A DNA stretch of 12,164 nucleotides from an uncultured Clostridia bacterium (lineage in GTDB: Bacteria > Bacillota > Clostridia > Christensenellales > CAG-314): NCBI GenBank assembly GCA_934177025.1, contig CAKPPA010000022.1, positions 1 through 12,164 on the forward strand, given 5' to 3'. The position numbers were made by a program, and so were the translations under genes. How positions within the stretch are numbered: position 1 is the stretch's first letter; every line of letters starts with the position of its first letter. Positions 1 through 7,289 of the stretch are shown one piece after another. Below the pieces are notes generated by a model. That model searched no databases and was not told the DNA's origin. It was given only the letters and a program-made list of their open reading frames with translations.

Positions 1-17
1 ATGACATACATAGTATT

Positions 18-1169
18 TTAAATTTCAATAATTTCAAGCCCACTTAAGGCATTTTCAAGCAGTTTTTCCTTATCCAGCTTTCCTTCCCATTTTTCGACGA
101 ATTTCAAGGACGGATGAATTGCCGGTTTTTTCGGAAGAAAAACCGTGCAACAATCCTCATACGGAAGTATGGAAATATCGTACGTTCCGATTCGCACTGC
201 TTTTTCGATAATCTCCTGCTTGTCGAACCCAATCAACGGACGGAACACCGGCTGATTTACCACGGCGTTGCTACTGGTGATACTTTCCAAAGTTTGGCTC
301 GCCACCTGCCCTAGGCTTTCCCCCGTTACAATTGCTCCGCAACCCGTTTGCTTGGAAATTGTTTCGGCAATTTTCATCATGAATCTGCGCATAAGCGTAA
401 TCTGCAACTCTTCCGGGCAACAACGATGAATTTCCGTTTGTATTTCGGTGAGTGAAACTACGTAAAGTTCCGTTGTCAGAGAATATTCTTTCAATTTTTT
501 TGCCAATTCGACAACCTTTTCTTTCGCTTGAAGCCCTGTATACGGATAGCTGTTGAAATGTAAAAATTTCAATTGCATTCCGCGTTTTGCCATCATATAC
601 GCCGCCACAGGACTGTCGATTCCGCCCGAAAGTAACGCCACCGCATTTCCACCGCTTCCGACTGGCATTCCGCCGCAAGCGGGCTCGATGTCCGAATAGA
701 TCAAGGTTTTTCCGTTTTCACGCAAGTCAAGGAAAATTGTTTTCTCCGGATGCTTTAAATCTACTTTTAGTTGCGAATACTTTTCCAGCAAGCGATGTCC
801 GATTTCCTTGGAAATTTCGACGGAATTTAGCGGGAACGTTTTGTCGGCACGATTGGTTTCAACTTTAAAAGTGCCTGTTTCCGGAGCAAAAAGCAATGCT
901 GTTTCCGTAATGGAATCGAGATTACTTTCCGTCATTGCCCCTACGCTTACCGAATAAACGCCGAACACTTTTACAACTTTAGACTTGATTTCCGCCTCCC
1001 TTTCCGTAGGATAATCCTCCAGCAAATAGCGACCGTTGGTTTTGACAAACAGATAAGATTCGTCCACTAAGGCTTTTTTTATGTTTTCAATCAACAAATT
1101 TTCAAAAAATCTGCGATTGTTTCCCTTCAAATGAATTTCCGAGTAACGGACAATTAAAACACGATTCAT
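18..1169 (-). CDS. thiI: tRNA 4-thiouridine synthetase ThiI (no rhodanese domain)
   Basis: ThiI adenylates U8 of tRNA and inserts sulfur to give 4-thiouridine; in many bacteria it also supplies sulfur for the thiazole of thiamine. The 383-residue protein has an N-terminal ferredoxin-like part and a THUMP domain (about residues 60-165), then a PP-loop ATPase domain with SGGIDSP at 181-187 and GESLGQVASQTL at 283-294. The YEDCCT segment (C340, C341) matches the position of the catalytic cysteine of the family. It ends shortly after this domain, so it lacks the C-terminal rhodanese domain of the E. coli enzyme, as is usual in Bacillota. The start is set by AGGAG, which overlaps the TAG stop of the upstream desulfurase 9 bases away. 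That neighbour is the expected sulfur donor. It is the last gene of the operon visible here; no terminator is seen in the 17 bases left. Confidence 0.96.
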   Translation of the reverse strand: MNRVLIVRYSEIHLKGNNRRFFENLLIENIKKALVDESYLFVKTNGRYLLEDYPTEREAEIKSKVVKVFGVYSVSVGAMTESNLDSITETALLFAPETGTFKVETNRADKTFPLNSVEISKEIGHRLLEKYSQLKVDLKHPEKTIFLDLRENGKTLIYSDIEPACGGMPVGSGGNAVALLSGGIDSPVAAYMMAKRGMQLKFLHFNSYPYTGLQAKEKVVELAKKLKEYSLTTELYVVSLTEIQTEIHRCCPEELQITLMRRFMMKIAETISKQTGCGAIVTGESLGQVASQTLESITSSNAVVNQPVFRPLIGFDKQEIIEKAVRIGTYDISILPYEDCCTVFLPKKPAIHPSLKFVEKWEGKLDKEKLLENALSGLEIIEI

Positions 1170-1178
1170 AGTTTTCTC

Positions 1179-2312
1179 CTATTTTTTTGCAACGAGATTT
1201 GCCAATAATTTTGCCTTTTGCACGAACTTTTCCTGAAAAAAAGCAATGTCGTTTTCCGAAAGGTATTTGGAAAAACTCAGTCGAACGACTCCGTCGATAT
1301 ATTCGTTTTCGCAGCGCACCGCTTTCATAACACGATCTCTGCCATGTTTGGAACTGCAAGCCGAACCGATGCCGATAATGATTTCATCCTCCTCCAGCAT
1401 ACGCATCAAAACTTCCGCTCGCACGTTTTTTAAGGCGATCGTCAAAATATTCGGCGCGTAAACATCCGTAGCAAACACTTTAAAATCCAAGCCGGCGGCG
1501 CGTAAACTTTCCAAAATTTCCTTACGAAAACTTTCGTAGCGTGCGGCGCACTCCTCCCGAAGTTCCGATGCTTTGAAAGCTGCCAAACCGAAGGAAACTA
1601 TGCCCGCCGTATTTTCCGTTCCGCTCCGATGCCCCGACTCCTGTCCGCCGCCGTAAATTAACGGCATTAAATTTTGTTTTGCGTAATAACCTCCAACCCC
1701 TTTCGGCCCGTGAATTTTATGCGCACTGAACGTGTAAAAATCCACGCCGAGTTTTTTTACGTCCGTTTCGATTTTGCAAAACGATTGCACTCCGTCCGTC
1801 ATAAACAAACAATTTGGATTAACGCTTTTTACGTATGCACACAACGTGCGAATATCGTTTACCGCACCCGTTTCGTTGTTGACGTGCAGGATTGACACCA
1901 ACTGTGTGTCGGCAGTCATTTTTTCCTTCAAACTTTCGAAATTAACGGTTCCGTCCGCATTAAGTTTGATGAAATCCGTTTCAAACCCGCGATTTTTCAA
2001 TTCCAAAACGCTGCGATACACCGCAGAGTGTTCCCCTTCGGACACCAAAATTTTACCTTTTTGACGTTTTGTCGCTCCGAAAAGAATTGTGTTATCCGAT
2101 TCTGTTCCGCCTGATGTAAACACAATTTCCTTTTTGTCACAATTTAAAATTTTTGCAACCCTTCCGCGAGCGTTTTCAATTTGCCTACCTACATCCACCG
2201 CCCAACGATGTAGCGACGACGGGTTAAAATAATCCTTTTCGCTAATTTCATCAAAAAGCTGCAACACTTCAGAATCAACACGCGTCGTTGCACAATTATC
2301 TAAATAAATCAT
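1179..2312 (-). CDS. Cysteine desulfurase (NifS/IscS family), likely ThiI sulfur donor
   Basis: This is a PLP enzyme that removes sulfur from cysteine as a protein-bound persulfide, releasing alanine. All signatures are present in 377 residues: the SGGTESDN phosphate-binding stretch (67-74), H95 that stacks on PLP, D173 and Q176, the Schiff-base lysine K199 in SAHK, and the catalytic C319 in GSACSS. It lies one base downstream of mutS2 (TGA-T-ATG) and 9 bases upstream of thiI. In Bacillus subtilis the desulfurase NifZ is likewise encoded beside thiI and feeds it directly, so by context this enzyme probably serves tRNA thiolation more than general Fe-S assembly; no iscU/sufU-like scaffold gene is present. 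No strong Shine-Dalgarno lies within 12 bases of the ATG, so translation is probably coupled to mutS2 or helped by a palindrome just upstream (see the palindrome entry). Confidence 0.93.
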   Translation of the reverse strand: MIYLDNCATTRVDSEVLQLFDEISEKDYFNPSSLHRWAVDVGRQIENARGRVAKILNCDKKEIVFTSGGTESDNTILFGATKRQKGKILVSEGEHSAVYRSVLELKNRGFETDFIKLNADGTVNFESLKEKMTADTQLVSILHVNNETGAVNDIRTLCAYVKSVNPNCLFMTDGVQSFCKIETDVKKLGVDFYTFSAHKIHGPKGVGGYYAKQNLMPLIYGGGQESGHRSGTENTAGIVSFGLAAFKASELREECAARYESFRKEILESLRAAGLDFKVFATDVYAPNILTIALKNVRAEVLMRMLEEDEIIIGIGSACSSKHGRDRVMKAVRCENEYIDGVVRLSFSKYLSENDIAFFQEKFVQKAKLLANLVAKK

Positions 2313-2313
2313 A

Positions 2314-4683
2314 TCACTTTAAAGTTACGATCGTAACTCCGCCTTCTCCTTCTCCGTATTTTCCCAAACGAAATTGCTCCACGTTCGGATGCTTTTTAAA
2401 ATGCTCCCAAAGTCCCTTTCGCAATGCACCGGTTCCAAACCCGTGGACGATTTTTACTTCGTTCAAACCGCAAACCACAGCGTTATCGAGAAATGCATCC
2501 ACGTCAACAATCGCTTCCTCCACAGTTTTGCCTAACACGTTGATTTCCGATTGCGGAAGTTTGTTTTTTACATCTGTTTGTATGCGGTGTGTTGATTTTT
2601 GCGATTCCTTCTTTTTTGAAGTTGGCAACGCAAACAAATCGTCCGGTTTCAACTCGGTTCGGTAATTACCTGCCGAAACCGAAATACGATCCTTTTTGAT
2701 TCCGATAATTACCGCAGAGGATCCGAGTTTCGGCACGTACACTTCCTTACCTACTGCCAAATCCGTTGCCTTAACCTTTTTTAAGCCGAAGTCCGTTGTC
2801 AGCTCCTCCTGTGCATCGTAACGCATTCCGAAGTCCTTTACCTTTTTGCGAGCAAGGAATAAATCGCTTTCGTCGTTACTAGCACGTTGTATCGTTTGCT
2901 TTAACTCGTTAAGGAGTTCCCTTGCTTCCGCTTCCGCCTCCGAAACAATTCGTTTTGCTTCGTTGCGCGAATTTTTTAAAAACACTTCCTTGTCGCGATC
3001 CAAATTTTCCTTGGCTCGTTGCAAAGATACTTCCTCGTCACGTAATTTTTGAGTCAAAGACGCCTGCTCGCTTACTAACTGCTCGTATTTACGACGCGAG
3101 GCTTCGGCCTCCGCCAAAAGTTGTTCGTAACGAACGACGCTTTCGGGTAATATGCTTTTTGCTTTTTGAACAATGCACTCGGGCAACCCTAACCTTTTGG
3201 CAATTTCAATGGCATTGGAACTACCCGGCAAACCTTGAATCAAACGATAGGTCGGCACAAAATGCTCAGGATCGAACTCCATGGAAGCATTTTCGATGTC
3301 GTCGTGCAAAGTGGAATATTCTTTCAGTTCCCCATAGTGCGTCGTCAAAATCGCCCGACAGCCGGTTTGTAAAATAAAGTCCGTCACAGCAACCGCAAGA
3401 GCGGCGCCTTCCTTCGGTTCGGTGCCACCGCCCAATTCATCCAGCAACACCAAACTTTTCGGCGAAATGTTTTTAAGAATTTCGGCAATGTTTAAAATAT
3501 GGCTGGAAAAAGTGCTGAGATTTTGTTCGATGCTTTGTCCGTCACCGATATCACAAAAAATACGATCAAACACCGAAATTTCGCTATCTACGGAGCACGG
3601 TAAATACAATCCGCACCCAATCATCAAAACAAACAAACCTACGGTTTTTAGCGTGACGGTTTTTCCGCCGGTGTTTGGGCCCGAAATCATCAAAATTCGC
3701 TGCTTTTTGCCAAAACAAACGTCAATCGGCACGACTTGATCCTTTTTCAGCAGCGGATGCTTGCCCTTGCGGATATCGATAAATCCAACGGAATTAACCT
3801 TGGGTCGAACGGAACGCGTGTCGTCGGAATACTTTGCTCGAGCAAAAATAAAATCCAATTTTGTAAGCACATCCTGCGTTTGGCGCAGTGCGTCGGCACA
3901 CAATGCGATTTTATCCGTAAAGTCCATTAAAATTCGTTCAATTTCGCTCTTTTCTTCCAAGTACAGCGCGCGTAAACGATTGTTTAAATCAACAACGGCT
4001 AGCGGCTCGATAAAAACGGTTGCGCCGGAGGCAGATTGATCGTGAATTAAACCCGAAATGTTGTTTTTGTATTCGGCACGAACCGGAATTACATAGCGAT
4101 TGTCCCGAATGGTTACAATCGACTCCTGCAATAGTTTTGCGTATTCCGACTTACGTAAATAGGACGCAAGTTTATCGCGAACGTCCGCATTGGCTTTTTT
4201 AATCGCTTGCCGCACGGAAAACAGTTTGTCCGATGCACGATCGTTCATTTCCGTTTCGCTGAGGATGGAAAAATCGATTTTTTCCTCAAGGTATTTATCC
4301 GTGTAAAGCATTGTCGTGTAGGCCGTAATATGCGTAAACTCTTCCTGCGGCAAAGTTTGCACGGCACTTATCATCCGCCTTGACGTCCGTAATATGCGCA
4401 TTGCCTTTAACACGTCGCCCATGGACAGCATTGCACCGATTTTTGCATTGTCGCAAACCGCTCGTACGTCATCAAAGGATAAACTCAGCGAAATTCGATA
4501 TTCATTCAGGAGGCGCAACGCTTCGTCCGTTTCGGACAAGAGTCCGATGACGTCGGAATACGCCGTTAAAGGCTGAAAGTTTTCAATCAACTCTTTTGCG
4601 GACACACTGTCGGAAAAAGCCGCAACTCTTTTTAAAATCTCCCCGATTTCCAATTTTTGTAATGTCTTTTTTTCGTTTTCCAT
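2314..4683 (-). CDS. mutS2: MutS2 ATPase with Smr domain
   Basis: MutS2 is a MutS paralogue without the mismatch-recognition domain. It has been tied to suppression of recombination and, in Bacillus subtilis, to sensing and splitting collided ribosomes. The 789 residues match the usual length of about 785. In order: a core/lever region (1-320), the ATPase with Walker A GPNTGGKT (335-342), Walker B LVLLDELGGGTEP (411-423) and TTH (448-450), a charged coiled coil (about 515-605), a KOW-like segment (about 640-690), and a C-terminal Smr domain (about 712-789) with HGFGTG at 747-752. The Smr motif normally written LDLRG reads INVLG at 714-718, so the acidic and arginine residues are gone. The ATG overlaps the U32 stop by one base (TAATG), implying coupled translation; a modest GAAGAG stretch precedes it. 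Confidence 0.96.
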   Translation of the reverse strand: MENEKKTLQKLEIGEILKRVAAFSDSVSAKELIENFQPLTAYSDVIGLLSETDEALRLLNEYRISLSLSFDDVRAVCDNAKIGAMLSMGDVLKAMRILRTSRRMISAVQTLPQEEFTHITAYTTMLYTDKYLEEKIDFSILSETEMNDRASDKLFSVRQAIKKANADVRDKLASYLRKSEYAKLLQESIVTIRDNRYVIPVRAEYKNNISGLIHDQSASGATVFIEPLAVVDLNNRLRALYLEEKSEIERILMDFTDKIALCADALRQTQDVLTKLDFIFARAKYSDDTRSVRPKVNSVGFIDIRKGKHPLLKKDQVVPIDVCFGKKQRILMISGPNTGGKTVTLKTVGLFVLMIGCGLYLPCSVDSEISVFDRIFCDIGDGQSIEQNLSTFSSHILNIAEILKNISPKSLVLLDELGGGTEPKEGAALAVAVTDFILQTGCRAILTTHYGELKEYSTLHDDIENASMEFDPEHFVPTYRLIQGLPGSSNAIEIAKRLGLPECIVQKAKSILPESVVRYEQLLAEAEASRRKYEQLVSEQASLTQKLRDEEVSLQRAKENLDRDKEVFLKNSRNEAKRIVSEAEAEARELLNELKQTIQRASNDESDLFLARKKVKDFGMRYDAQEELTTDFGLKKVKATDLAVGKEVYVPKLGSSAVIIGIKKDRISVSAGNYRTELKPDDLFALPTSKKKESQKSTHRIQTDVKNKLPQSEINVLGKTVEEAIVDVDAFLDNAVVCGLNEVKIVHGFGTGALRKGLWEHFKKHPNVEQFRLGKYGEGEGGVTIVTLK
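2324..2337. repeat. 14-base perfect palindrome before the desulfurase start
   Basis: GTTACGATCGTAAC is perfectly self-complementary. It lies in the last codons of mutS2 (encoding V-T-I-V-T), ending 11 bases before the desulfurase ATG. In RNA it could form a 5-bp stem with a GAUC loop. A GGAG at 2340-2337 abuts its 5' side. Confidence 0.6.
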
Positions 4684-6923
4684 TATTTTACACTCTTCAC
4701 GGAATGTCCTGTCGTTGCTGCAGTAGAATTTTCCTCGCTCAAGACTCCTGTTTCAATAAAATTTTCATATTTCTGCAGAATTTTGCGAATACTATGTGCG
4801 TCATAGTTTTCCAAATTCAGAAAAATATTGCAATTGTTCGGTATTTTTTGCGCTATCAGCGGCCTTTCATTTCGTAACATAAAATAGCAGTTTTTTATTT
4901 TCGTCCGCAACACCGTAAAACTATATCCTTTTTCATCGCGATACATCAGCGGACCGTTTTCCTTGCAATCCGCACAAGTGCAACCGGTGTTTAATTGAAC
5001 GGGACAATGATTCCATTTCATTAAATCAAGGTTCCCCTCCGCAAAGTAATAGCCACCCTCACGCAACAAATCCCGTGCATCCGCCCCGTTTAACTCGCCG
5101 CTACAAACAAACGATACGTCCGTGAAAGTCGCTGCCTGTACCTCACGAACAAATTTCGTGTTGTAAACGTTCATTCCTAAACCTAGCAAAACAGGCAAGG
5201 AATACTCCTTTGCCAATTGTACTCCGAACAGATTTTCGACGTACAATCCTTTCGGCGCATACGTTTCAATCACTTTACGCAGGACTTTTTCGTCCTCCTC
5301 GTGACTAAAGGACGGAATTGCCAGATACCCTTGAAACGGCGAAATTTTTTCATAATCTGCCGGCTTGTAAATCCAAAGAAGGTTTGCGTTCTCCTCACAA
5401 ACGTTTGGTAAATCACTTAACACTGCAATTTTCGGAAGATCGGAATTATGCCACAATGCACTCTTCCTCGGAATAACGTCCACCTTCGCTTCCGCAGGTT
5501 TTGTCAACTCCTCGTAGTATTTTCGAAAGCAATCTCGACGGAACTCGTTGATTTGAGATTTTGCACAAAAAGCATTTTCGCTACGTACGTCGAGGGATTG
5601 AATTTGAAACGGAAATTCCCCGACTTTTGAAAATTGTTTTTTTAACTCAGCCGCCTCTAACGGCGCGGTCAAGGCTTGTTGCGGACAGATGGTTGAAGTA
5701 TACGTGCGAATCCCCTTATCGGAAGCAATCGTCATACGTAACGGTTGTTGCGGCAAAAAATCAACTTTTACACTTACAGGCAACTTCCGTTCCTCGGCGT
5801 TTAAGGTTTCAATTTGACAACGATCCGTCGTGACGTAAATTTCATCACCGTCCTTGATTTTTCCTTTCCACTTCAATGCGTCGTTTTTCCAAAGGGCCGA
5901 ACCGACTTCCTCACCGTTTCGAAAAATTTTAAATCCGCTATCTTCCGTTGGTTGATAGTCCAAAAACCGATACTGAAGTTTTTCGCCTTTTTTGCGAAAT
6001 TTTCCTACAAATTTTCCCTTGTGCCCCTGATGCCGCACGTCGATTAAATCGGCAGCACTTGCGGTAAACAAGTATCCTTTTGTAAAATCCCCGCGATTGT
6101 AAATTTTTTTCAATTCGTTTTCCGCGGAATCGGCGACATCGCCACGAAGTGCGTCAACATAGAGTTTTGTCGTTTGCGCAACGTATTCCGCCCGACGATT
6201 TCGCCCTTCAATTTTGAAAGAGGTTATCCCTGCCTCTTTCATACGATCCAATTCCCGCAAACAGCATAAATCCTTCATTGACATTAAATAGCCGGATTTT
6301 AACTGTTTGCCGTTTTTATCGTAGCATACGTATTTTTTTCGGCATGGCTGCGCACATAATCCGCGATTTCCGCTGTTCGATGCAATCAACGAGGAAAACA
6401 AACATTGCCCCGATTGACTGACGCACATTGCGCCCTGTGCAAAGCCTTCTAACTCCATTCCTGTTTGCGACAACTCAGCAATATCGTTAAAATGAGTTTC
6501 ACGCGCAAGCACAATCCTGCGAAAGCCAAGCGTTTTGCAAAACTCCGCACCCAATCGATTGTGTACGTTTAATTGCGTACTCGCCACCAGATACAACTCC
6601 GGCACTGCTTGTTTCAGCAATCGCAACAACCCCAGATCCGCCAAAATCACCCCGTCAATTCCTTTTTGATACGCCTGAATTACCAAATCCAACGCATCCG
6701 GCAACTCCGATTCCTTTAAAGAAATATTGACCGTTAAAAAAACTTTGCAGTCGAACAAATGCGCGTAGCGAACGTTTTCCTCCAAATTTTCCAAAGTAAA
6801 ATTCGGAGCCTTCATTCGGGCATTAAACCGATCTAAACCAAGATACACGCTTTGTGCCCCGAAAGTGACGGCTCTTTTGAAAGCATCCGGACTGCCTGCG
6901 GGCGATAAAATACGGAATTCCAT
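4683..6923 (-). CDS. U32 family protein (RlhA/TrhP-like RNA hydroxylation factor), two-part
   Basis: Annotated historically as U32 peptidases, the characterised bacterial members RlhA and TrhP are needed for hydroxylation of 23S rRNA or tRNA. The first half (746-residue numbering) carries the U32 core: STQLNVHN (115-122), LARE (139-142), and four cysteines C167, C174, C190 and C194 in a GAMC...GQC...GLCAQPC pattern that may bind an Fe-S cluster. A DUF3656-like middle part (about 380-480) places it nearer RlhA than the short YegQ/TrhP type. The second half (about 495-700) looks like a degenerate repeat of the barrel, ending in a cysteine-rich segment (C640, C648, C650, C653, C679). I chose the ATG at 6923 because MEFRILSPAGSP is the family start; a longer frame from TTG at 6962 adds 13 unrelated residues that run through a -10 box. 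The rRNA or tRNA target cannot be decided here. Confidence 0.88.
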   Translation of the reverse strand: MEFRILSPAGSPDAFKRAVTFGAQSVYLGLDRFNARMKAPNFTLENLEENVRYAHLFDCKVFLTVNISLKESELPDALDLVIQAYQKGIDGVILADLGLLRLLKQAVPELYLVASTQLNVHNRLGAEFCKTLGFRRIVLARETHFNDIAELSQTGMELEGFAQGAMCVSQSGQCLFSSLIASNSGNRGLCAQPCRKKYVCYDKNGKQLKSGYLMSMKDLCCLRELDRMKEAGITSFKIEGRNRRAEYVAQTTKLYVDALRGDVADSAENELKKIYNRGDFTKGYLFTASAADLIDVRHQGHKGKFVGKFRKKGEKLQYRFLDYQPTEDSGFKIFRNGEEVGSALWKNDALKWKGKIKDGDEIYVTTDRCQIETLNAEERKLPVSVKVDFLPQQPLRMTIASDKGIRTYTSTICPQQALTAPLEAAELKKQFSKVGEFPFQIQSLDVRSENAFCAKSQINEFRRDCFRKYYEELTKPAEAKVDVIPRKSALWHNSDLPKIAVLSDLPNVCEENANLLWIYKPADYEKISPFQGYLAIPSFSHEEDEKVLRKVIETYAPKGLYVENLFGVQLAKEYSLPVLLGLGMNVYNTKFVREVQAATFTDVSFVCSGELNGADARDLLREGGYYFAEGNLDLMKWNHCPVQLNTGCTCADCKENGPLMYRDEKGYSFTVLRTKIKNCYFMLRNERPLIAQKIPNNCNIFLNLENYDAHSIRKILQKYENFIETGVLSEENSTAATTGHSVKSVK

Positions 6924-6929
6924 AAGTGT

Positions 6930-6959
6930 ATTATAATACAGAAATTCCGTTTTGAACAA
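6930..6959 (-). promoter_or_regulatory. Candidate promoter of the U32-mutS2-desulfurase-thiI operon
   Basis: A perfect TATAAT lies at 6930-6935 with TTGTTC at 6954-6959, 18 bases upstream (three of six -35 matches). The TATAAT ends only six bases before the ATG at 6923, so the expected start of transcription falls on or beside the A of that ATG. No Shine-Dalgarno is visible in the short interval. The sequence is seen directly; promoter function is inferred. Confidence 0.5.
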
Positions 6960-7181
6960 CAAAATACGAACCGCTTTTCCTTTTTCCTTGGTAAAAGTAT
7001 TTCCGTTTTATATTTTTAAGTAACTTTCCCGTTCCTTTTGCAATGATATTTTTCCCAACACAAAATAAATCACGTAAAAAGAATAAATCCGCTACGAAAA
7101 ACGGAAACCTTATGAAATTTTGGTTTTAAATATTTTTCAGCACCTATGCTTACCGGCCTTTAAAAATGTTTTTTGAAATGA
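6960..7181. other. AT-rich spacer without a supported gene
   Basis: This stretch between the pheT terminator and the U32 promoter is more AT-rich than its surroundings. It holds no frame with a plausible ribosome binding site. A 9-base TTCCGTTTT motif occurs at 7001-7009 and again at 6945-6953, with an inverted copy at 7098-7106; the meaning is unknown. In many Bacillota zapA lies in this position downstream of pheT, but I see no trace of it. Confidence 0.6.
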
Positions 7182-7220
7182 AAAAGCCGAAAGCACTTTC
7201 TTTCAGTGTTTTCGGCTTTT
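7182..7220 (-). terminator. Intrinsic terminator of the pheST operon
   Basis: The arms 7205-7220 and 7182-7197 form a stem of 16 positions with one A-C mismatch around a 7-base loop, and a run of T follows on the minus strand. It lies about 70 bases past the pheT stop. The A-rich side opposite gives it T runs at both ends, so it could also act in the other direction, but no plus-strand gene needs it. Confidence 0.85.
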
Positions 7221-7289
7221 ATACGTCAATAAATGAAGTTAACCCTTTTTGCACTACAGAACCGTAGCGTAAATCAGGTGAAACGTTTT

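Noticed and set aside
1..17. ATG codons downstream of thiI that might start another minus-strand gene
   Set aside because: Too few bases remain in the window and no ribosome binding site is visible in the end of thiI.
2922..3377. A 151-codon plus-strand frame opposite mutS2
   Set aside because: It is a shadow of the MutS2 coiled-coil region with no family resemblance.
6924..6962. Thirteen-residue N-terminal extension of the U32 protein from a TTG codon
   Set aside because: It runs through the -10 box, has no well-placed ribosome binding site, and does not resemble the family N-terminus, which begins at the ATG at 6923.
7043..7129. A 28-codon plus-strand frame in the spacer
   Set aside because: It has no Shine-Dalgarno, a low-complexity basic composition and no detectable promoter.
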